Origin: Neolentinus lepideus HHB14362 ss-1 | Taxonomy: Eukaryota; Basidiomycota; Agaricomycetes; Gloeophyllales; Gloeophyllaceae | Direction of reading: 5' to 3' | NCBI GenBank assembly: GCA_001632425.1 | Contig: KV425612.1 | Location: 145,439-209,438, forward strand | Length of the DNA stretch: 64,000 nucleotides | Shown: piece after piece, positions 1 through 12,870 of the stretch | How the letters are laid out: each line of letters begins with the position of its first letter | Numbering within the stretch: the first letter of the stretch is position 1 | Translations under genes and position numbers: made by a program | Notes under the pieces: generated by a model | What the model was told of the DNA's origin: nothing | Database searches by the model: none | What the model saw: only the letters and a program-made list of their open reading frames with translations

Positions 1-384
1 TTGGCCTCACTGGACCGCCAGGCAGGCAATTTTCGAATAACTCCCTGCGAGAAGTCTTGGGCAAGGCATACTTTCACTGGCCAGAGTTGAACTAAGCAAG
101 AAAAAAAAGTGAAATCTAAACCAACTGAGTGATCAAAGAGGAAAAGTGCATTGCCGGGTGCAAAGCTGTCTATATAGTGCACACCTCGAACCTAGTCACG
201 CGGCCCGAGAAGCCGCTCTAATCAATGTCCACATCATGTCATACCGCATCTGCGCGAATGTTGGCATGTCTTAATTATTCTAATGCTCTGATCGTCCTGA
301 AGTCCTCGAGCCATCGACGCCAAAATGCACGATAAAGAGGATAGCACAATTCCATTAAATACTATATAGAAACTACAAGGGCGT
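1..384. other. Non-coding stretch at window edge
   Basis: This is the 3' flank of STT3. I see no convincing reading frame, tRNA or repeat in it. It probably holds the STT3 3' untranslated region. Confidence 0.5.
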
Positions 385-3292
385 TCAAGCAAGCACCCTC
401 CTCTTCACGGGCGGCTTGCTCCGTTTTCTCTTCTTGCCCTGCGCGAATCCGTTTGCGCTTTTCAGATCACGACCTAGCAAGTCCTCCTTCTTGACTTGGA
501 AGATGCGAACCTGTGCGCACGGTAATCTGTCAGCGCCACAACGATGTCATGGGTGGACGTTCACTCACGATCCAGTTTTCTGACGTGAAAGCCTCATCTA
601 TAGAAGAGGCAAGTCAGTGTCAGTTATGCTACGAAATGGACATGCCTCCTACCCAGGTAGTCCAGCGTAGGACCCTGCTTGGGAAGATACTGCTGCCTCA
701 CACGGTCAACTACCTGTCCTCCACCAAACAGCTCCGCAAACCTGAAACAAACACCACTCAGCATCGAACCAAAAACTTGCTCGAGAAAGCAGACACCAAC
801 CGATAATAGCTCATCTTGTACATCAGGCTATCCTTCATCGCCTTACTCGCCTGGTCATCCACGCGGTACTCGCCCTGCTGCGTGAAGTAGTTCGGCTCCT
901 GGATCTCGTCCGGCCACACGCCCTGCGCGATCCGCACCATCCACAAAAACTTGTTAATATCGTCTCCCGAGTAGCCGATGAGGCCACCAAAGATGACGAG
1001 CACGTAGTCGACGTCGTGCTTCCGGAGGATCGGATACGCGACTTCCTCGGGCGAGGACATGGCTTTGCCGACAGTGGCGATGTGAGCTGTAAATGGCGGT
1101 ATTGGTCGGGTGGTATAAAGCGAGGTGAATGAAGAGGAACATACTGTTGTTCCACGTATTATTATCAACCAACGTCACCCGGTCCGCCATACCCGCAATC
1201 TGGTACCCATAATCCCACCAACTCATGACAACAGCGTCCTCCTTCGTGTTCATCCTGAGCCAATAATACGCTTCCCGGAAATCATCGATGATATGCTGCG
1301 ATCCATCGGGGTTTGACGACGCAAGCACGACGGACGGCGATGAGTACGCGTTTGACGTAACCCACGTGCAGTGTAGCACGAAGAATAGGAGCATCGCTGC
1401 CGTGTTGAACAATACCACCATCCGCGTGTCCAGGCCAAAGATACCCGTCTTTGCTTTCGCAGACTTATCCTTCTCCAACCCACCAGCAATAGACAGGGTC
1501 GAGACAATATCATCGATCGCACCGACACCAGTTACCGGCGCAGCATTCTTTTCCTTCTTCGCCGCCTTCTTACTGGGAGTAGCAGTCGTAGACGACCCGT
1601 CCTCCTTCTCTTCCTCCTCCCCAACATCCGGCTCACGAGGATCCATGAAGGTGTCAATCAGTTGACTCAGACCGACCGCAGACGCCACACACACGCAAGG
1701 CGTGAGGGTAAGCATCAAGCGAACCATAACACCGGCAAAGTACGTGCCCATGACCGCGTAGATGATCACAAAGACGTGCTCATCACGCAGAGTACGGAAC
1801 AGCACCAGCACGCCGAAGGGGAAGAGGAACGTAAGCATGTGGAGGTCCATGAAGAATGACGGCCATGCCGTCGGCTGGTGCTCGGACACGGAGGCGATGA
1901 TAGGGATGTACCTGGGAGATGTTAGAGCAAGAAGCCTTAAGGGACCGACAACACTTACTTCTTGGCATAGCCAGTATCCCAGAGGGAGTAGAAACGCCCA
2001 GTCCATGGTGCGATCCAGCCCTTATAGGTCAGGAGGACCATAGCAGCCATGCCCAACACTGCAGCGCTGATGACTGACACAAATAACAAGTCCTGAAACT
2101 GCTTCGAAGTCACATGTGAGCGGATCAGCTGTGCGAACGCGACGATCTGCAGTAGGCCGAAGATACCTAATCGTGTGATTATGAGAGGCCCAACACATCC
2201 ACGACTTTTATCCAAACCCACCGAGAGCAGCCATATGCTCGCTAGTACGAACGGGCTGGAATCCGACGAATGGCACCTGCATACTAGAAAGTGTACCTAT
2301 CGCGTACCACGAGCAGTAAGCCACATATAGGCGGTTTGTGTAGCGACCCATGAGAAGCAGCACAAAAGCATGCAGAGGGATCATGTTTGTGATGAACGCA
2401 TAACCACCTGTAAAGCCTTTGAGCACGAGGACCAGAACGATCAGGAGATGGAATACCCCATGCAGCCACCATGTAGAAGTAGAATAAAGCGGCAATGGTG
2501 CCGAAGAGCGCGCTACCGGTCTTCAAGGCCTTTATCCACGCGTAGAAGGTGAACATGAGCAGAAATATCGCAATGGCCTCGTTGTCGTATGAGCCGGCGA
2601 CGGAACGAGAAATGTACCCGGGAACAATGCCAATGAACGCGGCAGCCAAGAGACCGGCCGACTCGTCCTTCATTTCTTTCGTGAACCTGTTTAGGAATTG
2701 AGCGGCGGTTGATGTGGGGATATTTCTACTAACATGTACGTGGCCCATGCAGTGAAGGCACTGAATCCTGGAGCGAGTAGAACACAGATATTACGGATGT
2801 CCACTGGCAGGTTGAGCGCGTGCAGGATATTGTAGATGACACCGCTAGTGGCCATCAGACCGGGGTAGATGGTCCCGCCTACTACACGGCCGAGGGGATA
2901 CCATGCTGTTGGATCGAACCAGTTCCAGAATTCCTGTGTATTCTGTCAGGACACATACTAAGTGAGACCAAAACATTCACGTACGTAGAACCCTTTCGAA
3001 GCAAGCACTCTGGTCGCCCGGCTGCAATCCTTTGTCTATGTCCATTCATGAACCAGGTAGACCTCACTCACTAGTTGAACCATGGATCACTGTATCGAGA
3101 GTCAGTGAATCATCAGTATAGCTACCTGGACACGCACAATTCGTGAATGATACTCTCAAAGTTAACGACCGCGAACAGACGAGAAGAAATAGCGGCGGCA
3201 GAGATGAGACCGAGCGCAACAATACGGACCAAAGAGGCAGTATTGACGAATGTAGAGGGGGAGATGTCGGAAGGGAGTGAATAGGCCAACAT
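385..3292 (-). CDS. STT3: Oligosaccharyltransferase catalytic subunit STT3
   Basis: Catalytic subunit of the ER oligosaccharyltransferase, which moves the lipid-linked glycan onto Asn-X-Ser/Thr of nascent proteins. The ATG at 3292 opens [13 protein letters not shown]. Splicing of short introns then gives FESIIHEFDPWFNYRA, the family's first luminal loop with its acidic motif, then [15 protein letters not shown] and GGTIYPGL. Downstream are several hydrophobic segments and the diagnostic luminal WWDYGYQI near 1230, followed by NNTWNN, a conserved glycosylated segment. The C-terminus is a basic tail (KKRKRSKPP) ending at a TGA at 385-387. About nine introns are needed. All hallmark motifs are in register, so the gene looks intact. 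The upstream gap is shared with the divergent gene at 4581. Confidence 0.95.
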
Positions 3293-4580
3293 GGCCTCAG
3301 AGTATATGCAGTGACCAAGCCGTGGTTATTTGAGTGTGTCCACTGCGCAGTGCGGAGGGAATGTAGACGTGTCTGTCTATATTTAGCGTCTCGGCTATTA
3401 TTGGAGTACTGGATGTCGGGATTTGCCGCTCCCTTTCGACTTGAAAGCTTTGACATTGCGAACGACAAATCATCAGAAATAACTCAAAGAGATATAATTT
3501 GTATATATGAGTCATGTAAGCAGCGAAGTAGAAAAGTGCGCAACGAGGTGTACCTACTGGCGGCTGTTCATCGATATGGCGCACAAAGTAGTGGAGGATA
3601 TTGAATATCTCTAGCACGGTTAATGAAGGTACTAACCCTACTACCGAAGACGTTGGAGGAGGCGGTCGCGCTGTAGAGAGATGGAAGTTGGAGGCTGGGA
3701 GAAAGATCATCCTGTGCGACCGTCCCATCCTCCTGTCCTTATATACGAGAAAAATCGAGTAATAGCGCAAAGTCGCTACTGGCACGTAATCTCCAGACAT
3801 CGAGTCATGTCCTTCACATTAATGACAACGATCCTTGCGTTTACCTAACGAGGAAGGCGACTACCCAAATCGGGACATCTTACCTGACGGTATTGGACAC
3901 AATCAAATCACTCATCACATGGTATTTGTGACCGTTCTACATCTTGAATCACCAGTACTCTAATTCCGACAGATGATCAATTCTCGAACGAAATACGGTT
4001 GCTTGTACAGCCTTTGCTGAGAAAACCCGATGAGTCAACTTAAGATCTCCCTTGTATTATTAAATAACCCTTGACAAATCCTTCATATCTTCCTTGCATT
4101 ATCAATGAGGCCGTATTAATCTAAATAGCAGAGATGAGAGAACATAAGTATTGCGAGCAACCATACAGGTCACGGATACCACCTCGCGTAGGTGGTTCAT
4201 GCTTCGAAACTAACCGAGGCTTCTCGAAAACCAACCAGGCTTACTGAAACCATAGCAAACACGCGCAGAGGTGACGTGATTTGACACACCAAGATCATAG
4301 ATCACTCGCCCTGGATCTTCTTATATCGATAAAGACAAAGTCCGACACACCATATATAGGGAACAATGAGATATCTGAGAGCGCACGGGACACAAGCAAC
4401 AAAGTGACACAGCGTCTGCCACATCTCGAGCAGTGGCGTGTGCAAACGCCGCTTGCCTTACTTGTGCTATAAACCCGCCACAGCTGTTTGTTTCCCCTCG
4501 ATCAACCACCCGCCGCCACTCGCGCCACTAAACTCTTACCAAACACCTTTCATAACTACTCATACCACTACACTACGCAA
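3293..4580. other. Divergent intergenic region
   Basis: About 1.3 kb between the start of STT3 (minus) and the SAP-like gene (plus). It must hold both promoters. The reading frames in it are short, lack recognisable domains and are not supported as genes. Confidence 0.5.
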
Positions 4581-7500
4581 ATGGCACGAACGGCTCGGAA
4601 CGACGCGACTTCTGCTTCAACGTCGCGCGCGGCGGCAATCCCGACACAGTCTGCGATGGACGCGGGGCAGCTAAGGAAGCTGACCAGGGCGAAGATACAG
4701 GCACTCGCCAAGGCCAGTGTTGCTTGGGATGTACTATCGGAGAGCAGGGACTGACAATTCGGCTCACAGAAATGGGGTGTGAAGGCAAACCTGAAGACGG
4801 AAGATATTATTCAAAAGTTGCTAGAGAAAAGCAGAGACACCCTACGATTGTAAGCAAAGCTAGTATATCGCTCCTGTTACCGATATAGAATTGCACTTGG
4901 TGTTGTCTAGAGCTGAAAGGGAGAAGGCGCCGGCGTCGACGAGGAAATCGCCAGAAGTTGGATACGATGTCCAAAGCGCTCAGGAGACACAGGCAGCCGA
5001 GCCAGCGGAGAGACCGAAGACATCACAGGCTGAAGAAAGAGACCAGGTGGTCGAGGAGGAAACGGAAGAGCTACAACGGTGCGCAAAACTTGTTAATTTC
5101 GACATAATATCATCATAACACTGTGCAGAGAGGTGCCGTTTCAACCTCCAATGCAGGCAATAGAGTGTGCAGAAGCAGCAGAAAGAATGAAGGTCGCCGA
5201 GGGTGGAACGGAACAGCCTCAACGGTGCGCAACGCTTATTAGTTTCAACCGAGAATCGTCGTAATATTTTCGTGACCGCCAATACAGGGATGAGCCAGTG
5301 CAGGTTCCAGTGCAGGCAACAAAAAGCTCAGAAGTAGCAGAAAAAGCAGAAGTTATTGAGAAGCAAGCAAGAAAGCCTCCACAGTGCGTAGAGCTTGCCG
5401 ATCTGATCTAAAACAATCGTAATTTTTCATGACCATCACCAGAGACGAGCCCGCACAACACCCAGTGCAGGTGACAGAGAGCTCAGAGGCGGCGCCACGG
5501 TGTGTTATGCATATCAGTATTGACTAGGACTGATCTGACCTTACGCCACCGTCGATGCAGAGAGGACGAGGTGTTCCATTCTACGCCGCAGGAGGTCCCA
5601 AGGCCACGGAGCCCAAGTCCTAACAACGTCGTGCCAGACCACTTCCGCTACCCCGAAAACCACAGAAGGCCTGTTCGGCCGGAGAGACCACGCGAGGGCA
5701 TTGAACCAGAGAGCTCGCGCGAAGACATCCACCGAGAGAATAGACAAGCGCGAGAAGAGCCACAGTGTGTAACATATATCCGTATCACCTAGGACTGATC
5801 TGACCCTACACTGTTGTCTGTCCAGAGAGAATGGGGTTCCCCCTTCCGCGTCACAGGAGGTCGTAAGGTCACGGAGGCCAGGTGCTATTGACATCGAGCA
5901 TGTCTACTACCCCGAAAGCCACGGAAGACCTATCGAGCCAGAAAAGCCGCGAGGACACGTCGAGCCAGAGAGCTCACGGAATGGCGCCCGCCGAGAGAAC
6001 ACACAGGCTCCAGACGAACAAGATAGCACGGCTCGCCCGGCGAAGCGAGTACTCTTTGACCCCAGCCGCGTGGCCGAAATCCACAGGAGAATATTCGGCC
6101 CACCAAAACAGGGACAGGTCGAGCAACTGAACGCGCGGAGCCGTCGAGACATATACGCTCCGGCGCGGCTCGACGAAGCGACACTTCGACAGCTCGAGAA
6201 GCAGAATCCTCGTCCGGAGCCCAGACATCTAACTGGCAGTTTGGTTGGTGCGGATGACGAAGTTGACTCTGAAGGGAACGAGGGGGAGAACCGAGACAAC
6301 GCAGAGGGCCAGAGACAAGGCAGTGCTGCAGTGAAGCAGGAGATAAATGATGAGGAGCGGACGGTTTGGGTTGTCAACAGTAAGCACGTTCATCATACAG
6401 TGCATATACCCACACTAAACAACGAGGAGCAGACCTGACAGCAACAGCAGTCAGCGACGAACAACGCGCGGAGATGGTTGCGTCGTATGCCCATGCCTCC
6501 GCAAGAGGCCGGTTACCCAGTGAGGGCAGTGTGGAGGTGAAGGAAGAAGAGCCTGCCGACGAGCCATTGGAGGGTCTGGACGTCTCGAGCCTTGATAATT
6601 GGATGGTCCGGCGGACGGCCCAGACAATGGTCGATACCGGGCTCATCCTCGAGTCTCTGCAACGCAAGGCCAAAAAACCTCTCAATATGACAGGGCGGAT
6701 CGCCAGCCGGACACGGCCTACGCTTAAATACTGGGATGTCGCCCGCTATGTCCTAGAGGATTTGTTTGAGAAGATGAAGGGGAACGACGGGGCTTTGACG
6801 GGACTAAGAAGAACACCTGAGGACCAAGAGGAATCAGACGAGATTTACGACGGGTCAAGGTACGTCACTAAGTTCCACAAGCTTCGAGAGTGAATGCTGA
6901 ATGTATTCTCGACATAGTAGTATTATCTCGAACGACGGGAGTTACGAGGCCTCTCCAAGCCAGACTCCAGACCGTCAGCAATCGTCTGAAGCCATTGAGA
7001 TAGAGGATGACGAGGACGAAATCGTCGAAGTGGAGAACCTTGCCGTCGGAGATGTAGAAGTGGAAGATGCCAGAGCCAAAGCGCCAGAAGCTGTGGATGT
7101 CAACAACGAAGTGGAGGAGGATGAAGAAGAGGAGGAGGATGAAGAAGAACAGGAGAGGGATGATGATGATGATGATGAAGAGGAGGAGGAGGAGGAAGAG
7201 GAGGAGGAAGAGGAGGAGGAGATCAAAGACATACCTCGCCGAAGCAAGTCCAGTTGGCGCTACTACAAGGCGTTAGACCCTGTAGCTGGCCCCTCCGGCA
7301 CTCGCAACCACGACGATGACGACAATGCGACCCCTGTAGCCGGTCCTTCCCGCCTTCCAGACGGCGACTACGATGAGTATGAAGAGCTGTCATCCCCTGT
7401 ACGGGGCGCTCATCGCCTTCTGGACTCCCTCACGGAGGAAGAGCTGGACATGGTCTTCCGCAGGCCAGGGCCGACGACATCCGGCTCTGGACGAAGCTAC

Positions 7501-7809
7501 CGGTTACGAGGGGGACGAATCAGCGACGAGATGAAGACTCCACGAAAGACCGACAAGAAACGCGGGTCAGATGATGACGTATCTCAGCTTGTGCACGTCA
7601 AGAGCTTCTCGACCAGCCGAAAGCCTACAATGCTCGAATCAGGACGGAGCGAACGTTTGGGAGGCGGTAGTAGTAGCGGGGATCTGGAGACCTCGCCGCG
7701 GCCCGACAGCAAACGCAAGTGGGAGGAGGACGTACCCTCTCCCGTCTACGTCGGGAGCCGCTCGCCCAGCCCGAAGCGTGCGCGGGAAGAGGGTTGGCCA
7801 TCATTCTGA
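4581..7809 (+). CDS. Acidic SAP-like nuclear protein with duplicated exons
   Basis: Not a named family. The ATG at 4581 starts MARTARNDATS. Splicing one intron joins LRKLTRAKIQALAKAKWGV to KANLKTEDIIQKLLE, which resembles a SAP/HeH DNA-binding helix pair (LxxLxKxxGVKANLK pattern). A series of short, similar exons follows (5129-5990), then a charged region. Next is a long acidic run (7111-7223, almost only Glu and Asp), and a C-terminal region with two related segments beginning SGRSYRLRGG (about 7480) and SGRSERLGGG (about 7638). It ends PKRAREEGWPSF. Basic KR clusters and the acidic tract suggest a nuclear, chromatin-associated protein; this is inference. It converges with the AIM6-like gene, leaving about 200 bases between stops. 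Intron boundaries in the middle are less certain than the two ends. Confidence 0.75.
5129..5990 (+). repeat. Tandem exon-intron duplication array
   Basis: At least five successive exons of the SAP-like gene begin with a related acidic start (REVPFQPP, RDEPVQVP, QDEPAQHP, EDEVFHSTPQEVPR, ENGVPPSASQEVVR). Each is followed or preceded by an intron that begins with a similar GTGCG or GTGTG sequence and carries recurring tracts such as aatcgt...aatatttt/atttttcatgacc. The last two exons are the closest pair: FRYPENHRRPVRPERPRE matches VYYPESHGRPIEPEKPRG, and both continue EPESSR. The similarity covers exon and intron alike. Confidence 0.75.
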
Positions 7810-8017
7810 CCATAGCGAGAAGGCACCGTGGTCATCTGGAGTGTCCAAGCATCAGCTTGCCATATCCACGATGACCAAGGTTCTCGTGTCAAAGATGTCC
7901 CTGCACAGTCGCCGACGGCTCTGTATGCACTCCAGCCCCACGGCTCGGCGTCGTATCCTACACGAAGATAACATCTCTCATCAAACTGCATTGCCGTCTA
8001 CCGCTTCGCGCACCATC

Positions 8018-9450
8018 TCAGAAGCCCGCTGCCGCTGGCAAATCGTCCACGTTCAACCAATCTGCCCCTTCATCCAATAATACCTGCCACACATAATTCC
8101 TACCCGAAGATTGTCAGCCGCCATTCAGACAGCCTTTGGCCGGGCAGCAAGCCTGGAACGGTAACACGTACCTGAACCATATCGGAAAGTTCGGCGTATT
8201 CCAAAATCGAGCTTGTATGCCCTTCTTGTGCGCAGCGTCGACGAATGTCCGAATGCGCTTCTTAGCTACCCAGGGGGTGACCCAGCTCCAGCCTACCACT
8301 TCCTGCAGGTTCGCGCTCGCCAGTGGGCTGACAGATGGAGTGTACACGTTAGCTGCTTCACTGTCCTTACCAGAAGCCAGTCCGAGAAGAGGTGCATCTA
8401 GAAAAATGTCCCGCCGCCGACCATCATCATCCCCCAACGCAAGAACGGAAGAGAGAGGGGTGTTCCCCGTGCCGATCACCGTTATTACGGAAGGTGTGAA
8501 AACGGGATACGGAGACGCGGCTACCATGGTAGTCAGATACCCTGCTGATCGTAAGGGCTCTAGATAATCGTAGAGTCTCTCAAAAGTGCTTGTCGCAGAA
8601 TGTTTGGTCAGCTCGAATAAAAGGGTATTTTTTGGACTCACGCGATGCCATTCGTCTTGAGATCGATCAGCAATTGCAAAGGCAACTTTGGGGCAGTATC
8701 GAATATTCCACTGTATATCCGTGAGTGAGAGTGTGCAACCGTAGCTCGACTCGTACTGTAAGGGAGTGACGCCATCATCCTTCCTGTCCATGTTTGCCAT
8801 GCGGATGATGTCTTGCAAGGGCTCCAGATAGAGCTTTGCGAGGGTGTCATTGGGGGATAGTTCCTTCTCCGTATGTCCCACCTGATGCAGACTTACAGGA
8901 CTGACCTGAAAACTTCGAGCGAATGACCTCACCAACAATTCATTATCAACCAGCCAGACATCCGCCTCAACACTCGCAGCTCCATAACTCAATGCCTTCA
9001 AAAGAGGCACACTTTGTTCATCTGTCCCAATAGACATGGCACTCTGAGAACATGACCAGTACGGCTAGCCGAGTGGGACCCACAATCGTTATGCGAGTGG
9101 CATCTCTTCGGCGTGACGCCCGCGCTCAAGCTCACCCATTCCGCATATCCCCACTGTAGAAAAGGGCCGTCTGGTGCAGACAGGCGGAAGAGGAGATCGT
9201 TGCTGGTCGAGTACTGTTTTGCAGGTGTATATAAAATTGCTAAAACAGCGAAGACGAGAGCCAGCAAGCTGTACACCAGGGGCCTCCGTAGGGTGAGATG
9301 AATCTTGGTTGGTCGCACCGGAAGGAAGTAAGATGGATTCACAGATGGCCTGCTGTTTCCTCGGTCGGCCAGCTCATATTCGACGGCATGTTCGTCGTCC
9401 TCATCACCAGGTGCAAGTTGCTGATAGTCGTGTCGCTTCGGGTGGGACAT
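8018..9450 (-). CDS. AIM6-like PLC-type phosphodiesterase
   Basis: Membrane-anchored member of the altered-inheritance-of-mitochondria protein 6 family, a branch of the PLC-like/GDPD TIM-barrel phosphodiesterases; its substrate is unknown. The ATG at 9450 opens MSHPKRHDYQQLAPGD. A single hydrophobic segment (PLVYSLLALVFAVLAILY, about residues 55-72) suggests a type II membrane protein. The catalytic-type CHSHND motif is split from YEQSVPLLKALSYGAASVEADVWL by an intron at 9022-9083. A further intron separates DNELL from VGHTEKEL. The last intron (8100-8171) joins IWFR to NYVWQVLLDEGADWLNVDDL, and the stop is at 8018-8020. Without that join the frame would read on to a false stop at 8114. The gene looks complete. 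Confidence 0.85.
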
Positions 9451-10750
9451 CGCGGATCCGGATAGAGGTGCACTTTCACGTCACTGCGCACCAGAACGTA
9501 GGTCTGACGCCCGTGTAAGAATAACATTACTACCACATTGAACTCTAAAAACTACTTAGAGCTTGAGTAAAGCGCCATTTATTATGCAGATCTCGGATCG
9601 CAATTAATAGGCTTCATCACTAGTATGTACTGTGGACCAGCTTACGCATCTACCACTCTTGTAGAATATAGGACGGCGTTAAGTGTGTCAGCGTTCTAAA
9701 CATATCTACGGAAATCGGTTCCGGAATAAAGTGCATTCGTCCAACGATAACCATCGAAACATAATAAGGCGCAATTGACATCCAGCGGAACATGCCAACG
9801 CGAGCAGGATCATCTTCTGATGGACTAAGGCAGATTACTCATGTTGTGTACACTGCCGATTGCAGTCAAAGAACGTGTAGGCGGACTCGGTAAAGGTGCA
9901 GTCAACTGGAAAGACTCATCTCCGCCGGAGGAGAGCTTCGGCGCCACCGTGGTCCATGGCCAGGACAGTGAGTATCTCCCTGCAGGTCTAGCAAGACATA
10001 CATTTACTTATCTATGCTGATACGCTGGCCGGAACGGAACTTGCGTCTCGTGCATAGTCCTATTACATGCGGAACATAGACTGAATAGTATGGGCAGAGA
10101 GTCGAGGTCCAATAACAAAAAGCTGTTCTCTTGCACTTCCAGTTCACAAGACTCAGAATAAATACTGATGTTAAGTACGCCGTCAGACCAACAGACAGAG
10201 AATGCGGACATAACGGCCACTTGACGGTGCACGATGCGGTCTTGCAAAGATCTCCATACGTAAACCGAGTCCATAACTTGCCCATAGCCACTAAGAGATT
10301 AAAAGTTGATGCGTCAACTCCGCTGAGCAGTCCTGGTGGATATAACCTCCTGCATCGAGAGCCATACATTCTGGGAGATAAAGGGGTAACTGATGCAGAG
10401 CCCATACACTGCACACGGCAATGCCTTGAGAAACATATGACAGATGCAATACTGCAGGGCTCAATGGCTCACTTAATGTAAGCGATAGACTTTAACGTTT
10501 TCTGCATGCAACACGCCCGTGGGCGCCCTAAAAAGTCCTCCTCATGGTAGTTTTTGCTGAAGCTGCCCAAGTTGTCCTAGAACACGCTCAGTCCTCGGAA
10601 CAGCGGTCTTATCTCCTGTGTGGTCCAGTGCAATAAATTGGGGTGGCAACGCTTAAGAAAAGGCAAGAAAGCAGCCTGGGAATATATAGAGGCCGCGTGG
10701 GTTTCAAACAAGAGCCGAGTGGCACTTGTACCTGTATTCACTCTACCGCT
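9451..10750. other. Divergent intergenic region
   Basis: 1.3 kb between the AIM6-like gene (minus) and the Ran-binding gene (plus). Several open frames of up to 136 codons are present on both strands. None has a recognisable domain or a matching splice pattern, so I treat it as promoter and untranslated sequence. Confidence 0.5.
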
Positions 10751-12870
10751 ATGACTGGCGACGTGCGCAATGCTATCGACAACGCTCAGGCAGCAGGGAA
10801 CGTGGAGGAGGAGGTCAGCACGCTAGATGTACCAGGTGCGCGACGTCCAACACGGTGTGACGACGACCACAGCTTGCCAGTGGACTGATATCGCGGGGCG
10901 CGTATGTTCCGGTCCCTCGCAGATTCTAAAATACCCTGCAAACGCGAAAGAGAGATATCCTTGGAGCCGGCGACTCCTAGACCAAACGATCCGGTGAGGT
11001 GCTTTAGTCTAACCACGTCTCTACGGTACTTATGTGGTCAAGGATGATGGTCCCGACGACATCGAAAAGAAACCGACACCTCGACATGCCAAGAAGAAGC
11101 GGTCGCATGAGCTGGAGTCTACGGAGGAGCTTCAGGAGGATAATCTGTCCCAGTCGTCTGGATCGCGGAGCCCGCCCTTGAGCACCTCTCCACCGCACGA
11201 GGTCAAAATGCGGCAGATTAGTCAGGGCGTAGAAGACATTGATATGAAGAGAAGCATACAAGGCGCGCCGAACACGAAGGAGGACCTTGCACCCCAGTCT
11301 GCTACCCCAGAACCTGAAGAACACGATAGTCCTGATACGACGCCTGCACCTTCCCTTGCAGTCGAACCTCCATCCTCTGCGCGACAGTCCCCCGAGTCAG
11401 ACTCTGAACAGGACGAGGATAAGGCTGCTTTGAAGCGCAAGATGGATGACCGTGGACCAAGCCAGGAGGAGGAGGTAACAGTCGTGAAGCCCAGGCGCGA
11501 TTCTGTGGACTCCGTTACTGGCGGTGCGAAACGTCTGCGTGAAGATGCTGATCAGGATGACAACCCTCGGCTGACGAAGCGGCCTTCGCCGCCTCCTGCT
11601 GAGGACGATCAAGTGCCCAAGCAGATCGAAACACCACAGGCTATCCCTACGCGACCACAGACACCGAAAGTTGAGCTCGTGGATGGGCAGAGTCTCCCCA
11701 AATTAGTAGGTGGTCAAGCCTGTAATGTCTAGTTTTGCTGACGGTACTCTAGAGCGGCTTCATGGCGTACGCATCATCATCCTCGCCCTTCGCCTCGGTC
11801 AAGGGTGCTAGCATCTTCGCAGCCAAAGCCACAGTCCCCGCTGCCCCGTTATCCAGTGGCCGATCCAGTCCCACGTCAGCTGGACAAACCTCTATCTCCA
11901 AACCTGCTACCCCGCCACCGCAGACCCCTGCTAAGCGCACGGGCTTCGAAGCCTTCGCGTCCGTGGCGTCGCCCTTCGCCTCTGTGGCGCGCGTCAAGTC
12001 ACCGACGCCTGCGTTCGGCTCGCCTTCCGGCATAGGCGGCGGTTTCAGTAGGAGCAAGTCCCCGATGCGGCGCACGCCGGTCTTGGCGAGTACAGACGCG
12101 TTCTCTTCCTATGCCGCTGCAACGTCGGCGTTCGCGGTGCCGGTATCGAAGAGGGCGAGGGCGGATTCGCCTAACCACACGAATCCATTGGACGCTGGTG
12201 TGGAGAATAACGAGGATGCGGAGGGAGAGGACAAGGACGTGTCGTTTGCAGAAAGATTAAGAGCAGAAAAGGACCAGGAGACTGCGCAAGACGATGGGGA
12301 TGAATGGACGAGTAAGAATAAGCTGGCACTGAGTGAACAAGACCGTATGTCTTTTTACGTTTGACATGGCGTAGTGTTGATGGCTTGTGCAGTGACGACA
12401 GGTGAAGAGGATGAAGAGACCATCCAGCAAGTCCGTGGTAAACTCTTTGTCCTGAGCTCTCAGAGTCAGTGGAAAGAAAGGGGAACAGGGTCCCTTAGGT
12501 TGAATGTCAGACGAGACGACGGCTCCGGTGCTCGATTGCGTATGTTATCCCTGAGCCATTTATGGAACAAAGCACATAGTGTTGATATTGACGTGTTTAA
12601 AACAGTAATGCGCAAGGAAGCGGTGTTTACCGTGATACTAAACATTACGTTGTTCAAGGGCATGAGTTGCTTCCTCGCGCAAGATCCGCGCTACTTGCGC
12701 TTCAGCGCCATCGAAGACGGCAAGACCACACATTACAATCTACGGGTGCGTCCTGCAAGTCTCTCCAGTCACCGACAATACTCATCTGGACAACGTCAAT
12801 ACAGGTCCAGAGCGCCAAAATTGCACAAGAACTGCTAGACACCATCAATTCCAATATCCCGGACGTTTGA
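10751..12870 (+). CDS. Yrb2/RanBP3-like Ran-binding nuclear protein
   Basis: Predicted cofactor of Ran-GTP and exportin in nuclear export. The ATG at 10751 opens MTGDVRNAIDNAQ. A spliced exon then carries KRERDISLEPATPRPND, a basic nuclear-signal segment. A long low-complexity Ser/Pro/Glu region follows (from about 11034), then an FG-type stretch (SPFASVKGASIFAAKA, TGFEAFASVASPFAS) and SFAERLRAEK. The C-terminal RanBD1 domain shows GEEDEETIQQVRGKLFVL, SQWKERGTGSLRLNVRRDD, then VFTVILNITLFKGMSC and HYNLRVQSAKIAQELLDTI. The stop is at 12868-12870. The order (basic N-terminus, FG repeats, single C-terminal RanBD) fits Yrb2/RanBP3 better than the small RanBP1. Exact intron positions within the RanBD are inferred. 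Confidence 0.85.

Noticed and set aside
6975..7247. Ser-rich minus-strand frame
   Set aside because: It is the antisense of the Glu/Asp tract of the SAP-like gene; poly-Ser arises from reading GAG/GAT repeats backwards.
10004..10481. Overlapping frames upstream of the Ran-binding gene
   Set aside because: Frames on both strands cover the same bases, lack domains, and lack intron logic.
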